The notes beneath the pieces were generated by a model. It ran no database searches. It saw only the letters and a list, made by a program, of their open reading frames with translations, and was not told where the DNA came from. Both the position numbers and the translations under genes were made by a program. From assembly GCF_008727755.1 (NCBI RefSeq), contig NZ_CP044231.1, positions 1,116,001-1,180,000 of the forward strand: DNA of 64,000 nt, read 5' to 3'. Positions 55,903 through 64,000 of this stretch are shown piece by piece. The DNA comes from Microbacterium caowuchunii. GTDB lineage: Bacteria; Actinomycetota; Actinomycetes; Actinomycetales; Microbacteriaceae. Within the stretch, counting starts at the first letter, position 1, and each line of letters opens with the position of its first letter.

Positions 55903-55977
55903 CCCGCGAGACTGCATAGTCAGCACGAGACTGCGTCTGGTTACGTCTGTTTCGTGGTTTGCGTGCAGTCTCGCGGG
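55903..55977 (+). repeat. 75-bp inverted-repeat element, copy A
   Basis: The element begins CCCGCGAGACTGCA and ends with the exact complement TGCAGTCTCGCGGG, a 14-bp perfect terminal inverted repeat. The interior carries GCACGAGACTGCG and TTTCGTGG, giving a second, inner pairing. Copy B at 57151-57225 has the same length in the opposite orientation with about eight differences. Confidence 0.85.
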
Positions 55978-56021
55978 AGGGGTGCGGGGGGACGGGCGGG
56001 GGACGAGCGGGGGCGTGCGGG

Positions 56022-57008
56022 TCAGCGGTGCGGGGCGCCCAGCATCGACTGCAGCGTGTAGAGCGGGGTCGTCTGCGCAGGTCGGACGCAGGGCACTCCG
56101 GCCGCGCGCAGGATCCGATCCAGCTGCCAGGGATCCCGCAGCTCGGTCCAACCCCAGCGCGCGAAGCCGGCCACGCCGCGCCGGATGCGGTCTTCCCGAC
56201 GCTTCTCCCGCCGCACCACCTCTGCCGGGGTGCCGTAGCGCCCGTCGTACTTGAGCGCTCCGTCGGCCTCGCCCACCACCGCGCAGGACGGCCACGCGAA
56301 GTCGGCCCGGTCCACCGTGCCGTCGTCCGCGACGAACCCCGCCTGCAGGACCGGATCCTCGAAACCGAGCCACTCGATCGCGGCGCGGCTGATCGACTCG
56401 AGCGTCGTCTCCGCGAGCGCCGTCGCCCGGTGCAGCGCCCATCGGGCGTTCCGACGGCCACGGCTCGAGGCGCCCAGTTCGTTGTGCGCGACGAGCGCCT
56501 CGACCGTGAGCGTGTCCGCGGCGCGCAGCGCGGCATCCGCCACGGCCAATCCGTATGCCGGATGCCGCAGACGGGCGATGCCGACGACCGTCTCGGCCAG
56601 ACCCGTGAGCAGCAGGCCGTCCACGGGCTCGATGTCCGCGGGCGCCGCCGAGGTGTGCACGCGCAGACCGCGATTCTCCCGGGACGTGCCCTGAGTGCTC
56701 CGCAGCACGTGGACGGCACCGGGGTCGCCGATGATCGGGAGTCCGCGGAGGGCGGCCGCGGACTCGTGGGAGAACACCGCATCCGGCACGGTCAGGGCGA
56801 CCGCGTGCACGCGCGTGAGGTAACGCTCCCACGGCGTGGTGGCGGCCCACGTAGCGGTCGGCGCGTACACGCCGCGGCGGATGCGGATCAGCTCACCGCG
56901 TCGGAGGGCGAGGTCGGGGCGCGGCACGTCGTCCCGGCCGATGAGCGGCACGGGGCTCGGGACCAGCGCGGGGACGGTGTGCGGATGCAACGGGATGGGG
57001 TGCGGCAT
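56022..57008 (-). CDS. AbiEi-like antitoxin/PD-(D/E)xK nuclease-fold protein
   Basis: A 328-residue protein. The first 100 residues (LIRIRRGVYAPTATW, SHESAAALRGLPI) match the winged-helix region of type IV toxin-antitoxin AbiEi proteins. The C-terminal part carries ETTLESISR, RADFAW and GEADGALKYD, a spacing of acidic residues (Glu204, Asp236, Glu247 or Asp249, Lys253) suggesting a restriction-nuclease-like core as in DUF559/VSR-type proteins. No AbiEii nucleotidyltransferase lies alongside. It is enclosed by two inverted 75-bp elements. Confidence 0.78.
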   Translation of the reverse strand: MPHPIPLHPHTVPALVPSPVPLIGRDDVPRPDLALRRGELIRIRRGVYAPTATWAATTPWERYLTRVHAVALTVPDAVFSHESAAALRGLPIIGDPGAVHVLRSTQGTSRENRGLRVHTSAAPADIEPVDGLLLTGLAETVVGIARLRHPAYGLAVADAALRAADTLTVEALVAHNELGASSRGRRNARWALHRATALAETTLESISRAAIEWLGFEDPVLQAGFVADDGTVDRADFAWPSCAVVGEADGALKYDGRYGTPAEVVRREKRREDRIRRGVAGFARWGWTELRDPWQLDRILRAAGVPCVRPAQTTPLYTLQSMLGAPHR

Positions 57009-57103
57009 TCGCCGATGCTGCGCCGGTCGACGGTCCGTGCGCGTGTCGTTCCCCTCGTCGGTGGATGCCGGCCCGCCCCACCCGGCCTGTGCAGGAGACG
57101 ATC

Positions 57104-57150
57104 CGCCCCGCCCCGCCCCCGCCCCCGCCCCGCCCGCCCCGCCCGCCCCA
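57104..57150 (-). other. G-rich tract, possible quadruplex
   Basis: The plus strand is a run of C with isolated G; the minus strand therefore contains many GGGG runs. It abuts copy B of the 75-bp element on the side facing the AbiEi-like gene. A similar G-rich run abuts copy A (55974-56020) on its inner side. Confidence 0.5.
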
Positions 57151-57225
57151 CCCGCGAGACTGCACGCACGCCACGAGACGGATGTAACCAGCCGCAGTCT
57201 CGTGCCGGCTATGCAGTCTCGCGGG
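57151..57225 (-). repeat. 75-bp inverted-repeat element, copy B
   Basis: Same element as copy A, read on the minus strand, with the same perfect 14-bp terminal inverted repeat. Outside it, TTCTTT precedes the CCCGCGAG end on the minus strand, as TTCTT does in copy A, so the similarity extends a few bases outward. Confidence 0.85.
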
Positions 57226-57245
57226 AAAGAAGACCGGGGACGGGG

Positions 57246-58061
57246 CTAGAACACGTCGGGGAAGAGCGAGGCGGCGAGGGGATAGCCCACGAACGCCAGC
57301 ACGTCGATGATCGTGTGCGCCAGCACGAGCGGCATCACGCGGCCCCAGCGGCGGTAGCACCAGCCGAACACGATCCCCATCACGACGTTGCCGATCACCG
57401 AACCGATGCCCTGGTACGCGTGATAGGCCCCGCGCAGGGCGGCGGTGGTCAGGATGATCGTCCACCAGCCCCAGCCGAGGCGGCGCAGCCGGTCGAAGAG
57501 GTATCCGACGAACACCACCTCTTCGATGAGTCCCGCCCGCACCGCCGCGAGCACGAGGAGCGGAACGGTGTACCAGGCGGCGTCGAGCGGCGAGGCGACG
57601 ACCCCCACAGTGATCCCGAGCAGCCGCCCGGCGACGTACAGGGCGAGCCCCGGCACGCCGATCACCAGCACCAGGAGCACGCCGCGGCCGAGGTCGCCGC
57701 CGAATCGGCGGAAGTCGAGGCCCAGTCGGCGCAGCGCGTTGGAGCCCGGCTCCCAGAGCAGGTACACCACGAGGGCCACGAGGGCGAGGGAGAAGAACAC
57801 GGAGAGGAACTGGTACAGCGCGTCCCAGAGGGCCGCGGAGTCCCGGCTGGGGTTCAGCTGCGTCTGCTGGCTGCTGACCGGCTGTCCCTCTTCGAGCGAC
57901 CGCTGCACCGTCCGGATGAACGACAGCACCGAGTAGAGGGCCGACTGGCCGACCGACACCGCCAGCACGAGCCAGATCTCCCACCGCACGCGCGTGCGGG
58001 CTGGCCCGGTCACAGGGGAGGGGTCGAACACGCCGAAAGGGCGGGGCGCGGACGTCGTCAC
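57246..58061 (-). CDS. CPBP family intramembrane metalloprotease
   Basis: A 271-residue membrane protein with about eight helices. The catalytic motifs are intact: EEVVFVGYLFDRL (motif 1, EExxxR-like with Arg nearby), RGAYHAYQG (motif 2 His) and HTIIDVLAF (motif 3). These CAAX-protease-related enzymes cleave within membranes; the substrate is unknown. GTG start at 58061, with CAGGCT ending six bases upstream. Confidence 0.9.
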   Translation of the reverse strand: MTTSAPRPFGVFDPSPVTGPARTRVRWEIWLVLAVSVGQSALYSVLSFIRTVQRSLEEGQPVSSQQTQLNPSRDSAALWDALYQFLSVFFSLALVALVVYLLWEPGSNALRRLGLDFRRFGGDLGRGVLLVLVIGVPGLALYVAGRLLGITVGVVASPLDAAWYTVPLLVLAAVRAGLIEEVVFVGYLFDRLRRLGWGWWTIILTTAALRGAYHAYQGIGSVIGNVVMGIVFGWCYRRWGRVMPLVLAHTIIDVLAFVGYPLAASLFPDVF

Positions 58062-58185
58062 CCCGTCAGCCTGCCATAGCGCATGGGGCGGCCGAGCGGG
58101 ACGAGGGATCGTTCAGGGGGAGCGCATAGGGTGTCGGAGGCCTTCCGGACGGAAGGCCGCGCGAGCGGGGTACCGAGGAGGACGG

Positions 58186-60087
58186 ATGCGGGTGCGCACG
58201 AGAGCAGCGGCGATCGTGCTGGCGGCGACCCTCGCCGTGGGTCTCGCGGCCTGCGTTCCCGAGCACGTCGACCGGGTCGTCCCGGGCACGGAGCTCACCA
58301 TCGCCCAGACCGCCCCCGTGACGTCCCTCAACCCCGCGGTCCTCGGACAGGACACCGCCGCCGACGCGGGTCTGGCCGCCCTCACCGGCGCCGGGTTCTG
58401 GCGCCAGGATGCGGGTGGGGAGAGGGTCGCGCAGCCCGAGTTCGGTCGCGTTCACGTAGACGGCGAGGACCCGCTCACCCTGACCTACACGATCAACCGT
58501 GACGTGCGATGGTCCGACGGCGTACCGGTCGACGCCGCGGACCTCCTCCTGGCGTGGGCGGCCGGCACCACGCACCGCACGGGCGGAGGTACGGACGCCG
58601 ACGGCCTGCCGCGGACGCGCTGGGGGACCGGCGCCGGGGTCGGCTGGGGTCTGGACCTCGTCAGCCGGGTGCCCAGGATCAGCGCCGACCGCCGCAGCAT
58701 CACCCTGGTCTTCGATTCGCCGGTGGCGGATGCCGAGACGCTCTTCGACGTTCCCGCGGTACCCGCGCACGGCGTCACGATGCTCGGACGCCCGGGTGAG
58801 GCGGAAGACCCCGAGGCGGCGAAGTCCGCGTTCCTCGTCGCCGTCCAGGACGGCGACCTGGACTGGCTCGCACCCGTCTCCCGCGCCTTCCGGGAGGACT
58901 ACGCCCTCGACGGCGATCTGCCCGAGACCGCCCGCGTCACCACCGGGCCGTACGTCATCGACGACATCGACGAGGAGGGGACGGAGGTGACCCTGCGCGT
59001 CAACACCGACTTCGCCTGGGGGCCGTCCCCGGTGGCCGAGCGCCTCACCATCCGCGCCGTCGCGGATCCGCGGGAGCGCGTCCGCGCGGTCGTCTCGGGC
59101 GAGGTGGACATCGCCGCGTCCGCGGCCACGGAGGAGCTGGTGGGCATCGCCGCGCGGGCGGGGGGACACTCCGTCGACGTCGGAACCGGGTTCGAGCACA
59201 TCGACCTGCAGACCGCCGGGGGAGGCGTGTTCGACCCCGCCGCGTACGGCGGCGACGTGGCAACGGCGCAGGCGGTCCGCGAGGCCTTCCTCGCCACCGT
59301 CCCCCGCGCCGCGCTGCTGGCCGAACTCGTGGCACCCCTGGCCCCGGATGCGGAACCGCGCGACTCCGCGGTCCGCGCGCCGTCGCCGGTGGCGCCCGAT
59401 GCGGGAGAGGACGCCGACGACACGGCCGGCGCGGCATCCGACCGCGCGGATCCGGCCGACCCGTTGCGCACGGGGGAACCGGACATCGACCGAGCCGTGC
59501 GTCTCCTGGCGGACGCCAAGGTGGTCGACCCCGTCGTGCGGATTCTGGTGCCGTCCGGTGACCCGCGCCGTGCGGCGGCGGCGGAGACCATCGCCGACTC
59601 CGCGGCCGAGGCCGGCATCACGGTCGAGGCGGTCGTGCGCTCGGAGTGGACCACGGTGCTCACCGATCGGCCCGAGGACTACGACGCGGCGGTCTTCGCC
59701 TGGGATGCCGACCCCTCCGCGCCGATCGCCCTGGCCGCCGGATTCCACACCGCCGCCGCGCAGAACGCCTACGGCTGGTCCGACGACCGGGTGGATGCCC
59801 TGGTTTCGGCGCTCGGCGCGGAGCGGGATGAGACCCGGCGTGCCGAGCTGCTCGCCGAGCTCGACGCGGCCGTCGCGGACCAGGCCTGGACCGTCCCGCT
59901 GTTCGATCTGCCGGTGCTCACCGTGTGGTCGGATGCGGTCGAAGGGGTTCCCGCGTCGTCCACCGCCGATGCGGTCCTGCGCGGTTACCCGGCCTGGTCG
60001 CTCGCGGGAGGCGCGGGTGCGGCCGCCCTGCCCGCTGCTGGCGGGACCGGGTATCCGGCGCGTTGGGACTCGGTTTCAGAGCGATGA
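58186..60087 (+). CDS. Family 5 (peptide-type) substrate-binding lipoprotein, stand-alone
   Basis: A 633-residue exported lipoprotein with lipobox GLAAC (Cys23). It has the SBP family 5 pattern: TSLNPAV, LTYTINRDVRWSDGVPVDAADLLLAW, an RITTGPYVI-like segment (RVTTGPYVIDD) and a C-terminal lobe. An Asp/Ala-rich insertion (about residues 395-430) sits between the lobes. GAGGAGG precedes the ATG. No permease or ATPase accompanies it, so it either shares the neighbouring peptide importer or has a non-transport role. Confidence 0.9.
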   Translation: MRVRTRAAAIVLAATLAVGLAACVPEHVDRVVPGTELTIAQTAPVTSLNPAVLGQDTAADAGLAALTGAGFWRQDAGGERVAQPEFGRVHVDGEDPLTLTYTINRDVRWSDGVPVDAADLLLAWAAGTTHRTGGGTDADGLPRTRWGTGAGVGWGLDLVSRVPRISADRRSITLVFDSPVADAETLFDVPAVPAHGVTMLGRPGEAEDPEAAKSAFLVAVQDGDLDWLAPVSRAFREDYALDGDLPETARVTTGPYVIDDIDEEGTEVTLRVNTDFAWGPSPVAERLTIRAVADPRERVRAVVSGEVDIAASAATEELVGIAARAGGHSVDVGTGFEHIDLQTAGGGVFDPAAYGGDVATAQAVREAFLATVPRAALLAELVAPLAPDAEPRDSAVRAPSPVAPDAGEDADDTAGAASDRADPADPLRTGEPDIDRAVRLLADAKVVDPVVRILVPSGDPRRAAAAETIADSAAEAGITVEAVVRSEWTTVLTDRPEDYDAAVFAWDADPSAPIALAAGFHTAAAQNAYGWSDDRVDALVSALGAERDETRRAELLAELDAAVADQAWTVPLFDLPVLTVWSDAVEGVPASSTADAVLRGYPAWSLAGGAGAAALPAAGGTGYPARWDSVSER

Positions 60088-60171
60088 GCAGCGTGTCGGC
60101 GCCGATCCTGAGCAATGTGCTCGATGTGGCCCGCCCGGCATAAAAGGTATGTAACTATTCCATCAACCGTT

Positions 60172-60200
60172 TTGACCATGGCGAATCGCGAGCCTATCGT
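60172..60200 (+). promoter_or_regulatory. Promoter of the peptide ABC operon
   Basis: TTGACC (60172-60177), a 17-base spacer and TATCGT (60195-60200) form the best housekeeping-sigma promoter in the window. The leader of about 60 bases carries a Shine-Dalgarno AGGAGGA before the GTG. Confidence 0.8.
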
Positions 60201-60268
60201 TCTCGTATCCGCGACATGACGACGACTCGTCTCGTCATGCTCGCACCACCCCTTGCACAGGAGGAATA

Positions 60269-61879
60269 GTGAAGCGCAGCAAAATCGCTCTCTCGAGCGT
60301 CGCGCTCGCCGGCGTGGGGGCTCTTGCTCTCGCCGGTTGCGCGAGCGGCGGGTCCGCCGAACCGACCGGCGACGCCGGCGCGGTCATCACGGCCAACGGT
60401 TCCGAGCCGCAGAACCCGTTGATCCCCACCAACACCAACGAGACCGGTGGCGGAAAGATCATCGATGAGATCTTCGCCGGCCTCATCTACTACGACGCCG
60501 AGGGCGAGCCCGTCAACGACGTCGCCGAAGAGATCGAGGTCGTCGACCCGCAGAACCTCAAGGTCACCCTCAAGGAGGGCCAGAAGTTCACGAACGGCGA
60601 AGAGGTCACTGCCGACAACTTCATCAACGCGTGGAACTACGGCGCGCTGCTGTCGAACGAGCAGCTCTCCAGCTACTTCTTCGAGGACATCGAGGGCTTC
60701 AGCTGGGACGAGGACTCGGAGCTCACCGGCCTCGAGCAGATCGATGAATACACGTTCACGATCGCGCTGAACAAGCCGGCGTCGGACTTCGCGCTGCGTC
60801 TCGGCTACTCCGCCTTCTACCCGCTGCCCGACGTCGCGTTCGAGGACATGGACGCGTTCGGCGAGAGCCCCATCGGTAACGGCCCGTACAAGCTGGCCTC
60901 CGACGACGCCTGGAAGCACGACGTCGAGATCAACCTCGTCAAGAACGAGGACTACACCGGCGGCCGTGAAGCGCAGAACGCCGGGCTCGACATCATCTTC
61001 TACGCCTCGCAGGATGCGGCGTACGCCGACCTGCTCGCCGGCAACCTGGACGTCCTCGACGCCATCCCGGACTCCGCACTGGCGACCTACGAGTCGGACC
61101 TCGGCGAGCGTGCCGTGAACCAGCCGGCCGCGATCTTCCAGTCCTTCACCATCCCGGAGCGCCTCGCGCACTTCTCGGGTGAAGAGGGTCAGCTGCGTCG
61201 TCAGGCGCTGTCGATGGCCATCAACCGTCCGGAGATCACCGAGACGATCTTCCAGGGCACCCGCACCCCCGCCAGCGACTTCACCTCCCCGGTCATCGCC
61301 GGCTGGTCGGACGACCTGACCGGTGCCGAGGTCCTGGAGTACGACCCGGAGAAGGCGAAGGAGCTGTGGGCCCAGGCCGACGCCATCTCGCCGTGGACCG
61401 GTTCGTTCCAGATCGCGTACAACTCCGACGGTGGACACCAGTCCTGGGTCGACGCGGTCACGAACTCGATCAAGAACACGCTCGGCATCGACGCGTCCGG
61501 AGCCCCGTACGTCGACTTCGCCTCGCTGCGCACCGACGTCACGACCGACGTCATCCAGACCGCGTTCCGCACCGGATGGCAGGCCGACTACCCGGGTCTG
61601 TACAACTTCCTGGGACCGCTCTACGCGACCAACGCGGGCTCGAACGACGGTGACTACTCGAACCCCGAGTTCGACACGCTGCTGAACGAGGGCATCTCGA
61701 GCACCGATCTCGGTGACGCGAACGCCAAGTTCCAGGCGGCTCAGGAGATCCTGCTGCAGGACCTCCCGGCCACCCCGCTCTGGTACTCGAACGTCAACGG
61801 CGGCTTCGCCGACACCGTCGACAACGTCGAGTTCGGCTGGAACTCGGTTCCGCTCTACTACGCGATCACCAAGGGCTGA
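60269..61879 (+). CDS. Peptide ABC transporter substrate-binding lipoprotein
   Basis: A 536-residue OppA/DppA-type binding protein with lipobox ALAGC (Cys24). The family 5 motifs GSEPQNPLIPTNTNE, KFTNGEEVTADNFINAWNYG, SPIGNGPYKL and the C-terminal LPLWYSN-like stretch (ATPLWYSNVNGG) are present. Codons are strongly biased to preferred C-ending forms, as in highly expressed genes. GTG start with AGGAGGA. It is the first gene of the operon and is followed by a stable hairpin. Confidence 0.95.
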   Translation: MKRSKIALSSVALAGVGALALAGCASGGSAEPTGDAGAVITANGSEPQNPLIPTNTNETGGGKIIDEIFAGLIYYDAEGEPVNDVAEEIEVVDPQNLKVTLKEGQKFTNGEEVTADNFINAWNYGALLSNEQLSSYFFEDIEGFSWDEDSELTGLEQIDEYTFTIALNKPASDFALRLGYSAFYPLPDVAFEDMDAFGESPIGNGPYKLASDDAWKHDVEINLVKNEDYTGGREAQNAGLDIIFYASQDAAYADLLAGNLDVLDAIPDSALATYESDLGERAVNQPAAIFQSFTIPERLAHFSGEEGQLRRQALSMAINRPEITETIFQGTRTPASDFTSPVIAGWSDDLTGAEVLEYDPEKAKELWAQADAISPWTGSFQIAYNSDGGHQSWVDAVTNSIKNTLGIDASGAPYVDFASLRTDVTTDVIQTAFRTGWQADYPGLYNFLGPLYATNAGSNDGDYSNPEFDTLLNEGISSTDLGDANAKFQAAQEILLQDLPATPLWYSNVNGGFADTVDNVEFGWNSVPLYYAITKG

Positions 61880-61895
61880 TCCCGAAGTATCGCAC

Positions 61896-61930
61896 CCGCG
61901 AGGCGGTGACGATCAGTCACCGCCTCGCGG
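61896..61930 (+). terminator. 15-bp hairpin between binding-protein and permease genes
   Basis: Perfect arms 61896-61910 and 61916-61930 with a 5-base loop. It has no T-run, so it is more likely a partial terminator or an mRNA-stabilising hairpin that raises the level of the binding protein relative to the membrane subunits. Confidence 0.75.
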
Positions 61931-62038
61931 CTTGTCCATGTAAAGCTCGCGTCCGCGTCGAACACACGGCACGATGCTCTCAACGGATACCCGCCCGCGC
62001 CAACGCGTGGAGGGATCCCGTAATCGGAGGGAGTGAGG

Positions 62039-62968
62039 ATGCTCGGATACATCCTCAGACGCATCCTGCAGTTGATCCCCGTTTTCCTGGGGTCGACGCT
62101 GCTCATCTATTTCCTGGTGTTCGCCATGCCCGGCAACCCCATCCTCGGCCTGTTCGGCGACAAGACCCCGAGCCCGGCGATCCTGGCAGCGCTCGAGGCG
62201 CAGTACCACCTGGACCAGCCGTTCATCGTCCAGTACTTCTACTACCTCCTGGGCATCTTCCAGGGCGACATGGGCGTCACGTTCTCGGGTCAGTCGGTCA
62301 ACGACGTCCTGGGGCGCACGCTGCCGGTCACCGGGCGCCTCGCCGTCATGGCGATCGCGATCGAGTTCGTGCTGTCGATCATCATCGGTACCGTCTCGGC
62401 GCTGCGTAAGGGCAAGATCTTCGACAACGTGTCGCTCGTGATCTCGCTGGTGTTCGTCGCCATCCCGATCTTCGTCCTCGCCTTCCTGGCGCAGTACTTC
62501 CTGGCGATCCAGCTGGGCTGGTTCAAGCCCACGGTGGGGTCCCAGAACGACTGGGGCGATCTGTGGCTCCCGGCCCTCGTCCTCGGCGTCAGTCTCTACG
62601 CGACGAGTATGCGGCTCATGCGCGGCTCGGTCATCGACACGCTCAACCAGGACTGGGTGCGCACCGCCTACAGCAAGGGCCTGTCCCGGCGACGGGTCAT
62701 CCCGGTGCACGTGCTGCGAAACTCCCTCATCCCGGTGATCACGAACTCCGCCACGAACTTCGGCGTGCTGCTGGTCGGCGCCACGGTGACGGAGGCGATC
62801 TTCAACGTGCCGGGGGTGGGCAACACCCTCTTCCAGGCGACACTGCGTCACGAAGGCCCGACCATCGTGTCGTTCGTCACCGTGTTCGTCATCCTGTACG
62901 TGCTGGTCAACCTGGTCATCGACCTGCTCTACGGTCTGCTCGACCCGAGGATCCGCTATGTCAAGTAA
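62039..62968 (+). CDS. Peptide ABC transporter permease, DppB/OppB type
   Basis: A 309-residue permease with six helices. The EAA-loop region is VRTAYSKGLSRRRVIPVHVLRNSLIPVI, and LVGATVTEAIFNVPGVGNTLF is typical of the DppB branch. ATG at 62039 is chosen because GGAGG lies eight bases upstream; GTG at 62033 is too close to that site. It overlaps the next gene by 11 bases. Confidence 0.94.
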   Translation: MLGYILRRILQLIPVFLGSTLLIYFLVFAMPGNPILGLFGDKTPSPAILAALEAQYHLDQPFIVQYFYYLLGIFQGDMGVTFSGQSVNDVLGRTLPVTGRLAVMAIAIEFVLSIIIGTVSALRKGKIFDNVSLVISLVFVAIPIFVLAFLAQYFLAIQLGWFKPTVGSQNDWGDLWLPALVLGVSLYATSMRLMRGSVIDTLNQDWVRTAYSKGLSRRRVIPVHVLRNSLIPVITNSATNFGVLLVGATVTEAIFNVPGVGNTLFQATLRHEGPTIVSFVTVFVILYVLVNLVIDLLYGLLDPRIRYVK

Positions 62969-63905
62969 TTCCGAACTGCCCACGCACTTCGTCGCCCCCG
63001 TCAAGGAGGCCGTCGTCACGGTCGACGCCGTCAAGGTGGACGCCAAGCCGGCGAGCCTCTGGGGCGACGCCTGGCGCGACCTCCGCAAGCGCCCGACGTT
63101 CTGGTTGTCGGTGCTCATCGTGTTCGTCGTGCTGCTCATGGCGGTCTTCCCGACGCTGTTCACCCTCACCCCGCCCAACAGCGACTGCCAGCTCGCGAAC
63201 AGCAACGGGGGCCCGGCCGCCGGGCACCCGCTCGGCTACACGTTCCAGGGCTGCGACATCTGGGCCCGCATCGTCTGGGGCACGCGCACGTCGCTGGCCG
63301 TCGGTCTGATGGCCACCCTCATCGGTTCCACGATCGGACTGATCATGGGCGCCCTCGCCGGTTTCTACGGCGGATGGCTGGACTCGGTGCTCTCCCGCAT
63401 CGGCGACATGTTCTTCGCGATCCCCTACATCCTGGCCGCCGTGGTCGTGATGAGCGTGTTCGCGAACTACCGGAACGTCTTCACTCTGGCCCTGGCCATC
63501 GGTGGCTTCGCGTGGGCCTCGACCGCCCGCGTCGTGCGAGCCGAGGTACTCCGGGTCAGACAGGCGGACTTCGTGACGGCATCGCGTGCCCTCGGGCAGT
63601 CGCGCTTCCAGACCCTGCTCTCGCACGTCATCCCGAATGCCATCGCCCCGCTGCTGGTGGTCTCCACCCTCAGCCTGGCCGCCGCGATCGTCGCCGAGGC
63701 GACCCTGGCGTTCCTGGGCGTGGGTCTCGGATCGAGCACCATGTCCTGGGGGGCGGACATCAGCCAGGCGCAGCAGTCCCTGCGCGTCGCGCCGATGGCC
63801 CTCATCTACCCGTCGATCGCGCTGACCATCACGGTCCTCGCGTTCATCCTGCTGGGCGAACTCATCCGTGACGCCCTCGACCCGAGAGCGAGGGCACGCC
63901 GATGA
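62958..63905 (+). CDS. Peptide ABC transporter permease, DppC/OppC type
   Basis: A 315-residue permease. After a 45-residue cytoplasmic N-terminus comes a first helix, a loop containing two cysteines (NSDCQLAN and FQGCDIW), and five more helices with the EAA motif FVTASRALGQSRFQTLLSHVIPNAIAPLLV. ATEATLAFLGVG-like segment (AEATLAFLGVGLG) is DppC-typical. It pairs with the preceding permease. The two loop cysteines could form an external disulfide. Confidence 0.94.
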   Translation: MSSNSELPTHFVAPVKEAVVTVDAVKVDAKPASLWGDAWRDLRKRPTFWLSVLIVFVVLLMAVFPTLFTLTPPNSDCQLANSNGGPAAGHPLGYTFQGCDIWARIVWGTRTSLAVGLMATLIGSTIGLIMGALAGFYGGWLDSVLSRIGDMFFAIPYILAAVVVMSVFANYRNVFTLALAIGGFAWASTARVVRAEVLRVRQADFVTASRALGQSRFQTLLSHVIPNAIAPLLVVSTLSLAAAIVAEATLAFLGVGLGSSTMSWGADISQAQQSLRVAPMALIYPSIALTITVLAFILLGELIRDALDPRARARR

Positions 63906-64000
63906 GTGGCACCGCCGCACAGCCGCTGCTGAGCATCCGCAACCTGCGTGTCGCCTTCGACACGCAGGAGGGCAGCCGTGAGGTCCTGCACGGAGTGAAC
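63902..64000 (+). CDS. Peptide ABC transporter ATP-binding protein, start only
   Basis: The first 33 codons are present, with LLSIRNLRVAFDTQEGS and the beginning of the strand before Walker A (VLHGVN). The start matches DppD/OppD ATPases. ATG overlaps the permease stop (ATGA). The rest lies beyond the window. Confidence 0.85.
   Translation, partial: MSGTAAQPLLSIRNLRVAFDTQEGSREVLHGVN

Noticed and set aside
52784..56782. A 1332-codon open frame on the minus strand
   Set aside because: It is antisense to gcvP and covers several unrelated units; composition is typical of a shadow frame.

Overview
The window comes from a high-GC Gram-positive chromosome, most likely an actinobacterium of the Microbacteriaceae (Microbacterium-like). 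The grounds are about 70% GC, many GTG starts, dense ATGA/GTGA gene overlaps, actinobacterial families (DUF4245, MarP-type protease, DUF7882-like, NrtR-nadABC, a tandem glycine riboswitch) and a striking number of leaderless promoters. I identify the genus by family resemblance only.

Layout. 1-9.3 kb is core metabolism and DNA maintenance: partial carbonic anhydrase, a DUF4245 protein, xseB-xseA, divergent ispH, a MOSC protein, fba, glpX, rmuC and a DnaQ-like exonuclease. 9.4-15 kb contains ychF and, after it, a patchwork accessory stretch. The last codons of ychF recur three more times over 2.5 kb and separate foreign-looking genes, one of them frameshifted. Two copies of an 87-bp hairpin element and an octamer tandem repeat follow. 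15-26 kb holds mostly single-gene units (hydrolases, YigZ, SDR, MmcQ/YjbR proteins, patatin, M6-like secreted protease, ABC-F protein). 26-28.3 kb is a persulfide/CoA-disulfide module: a CstR-like repressor divergent from a small Cys-rich protein and a CoA-disulfide reductase-rhodanese, with two perfect operator dyads between them. 28.3-34.2 kb has Nei/Fpg, Rid, an HTH-only LysR-like protein, several small unknown genes and an orphan ctaD. 34.2-37.8 kb is a manganese-type ABC importer followed by a manganese catalase. 38.5 kb holds a 39-residue Cys-rich peptide gene with its own leaderless promoter and terminator. 39.4-43.2 kb contains two exporters. 43.2-49.8 kb is an overlapping operon nrtR-nadA-nadB-nadC-cysteine desulfurase-glycosyltransferase for NAD synthesis, with a palindromic operator upstream. 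49.9-55.8 kb has a MarP-like protease, then a tandem glycine riboswitch driving gcvT-gcvH-gcvP. 55.9-57.2 kb is an AbiEi-like gene flanked by two inverted copies of a 75-bp element with 14-bp perfect terminal inverted repeats. 58.2-64 kb holds a lone peptide-binding lipoprotein and then a peptide ABC operon (binding protein, two permeases, start of an ATPase) that runs off the window.

How genes work together. nadA and nadB make quinolinate, nadC converts it to the NAD precursor, the cysteine desulfurase probably serves the NadA Fe-S cluster, and the NrtR-type regulator senses NAD-pathway nucleotides. The importer and catalase form a manganese/peroxide unit. The Gcv proteins degrade glycine under direct glycine sensing. 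I see no tRNA, rRNA, CRISPR array, integrase or transposase in the window. All coordinates and motifs were read by eye; family names rest on recognition, not database searches.
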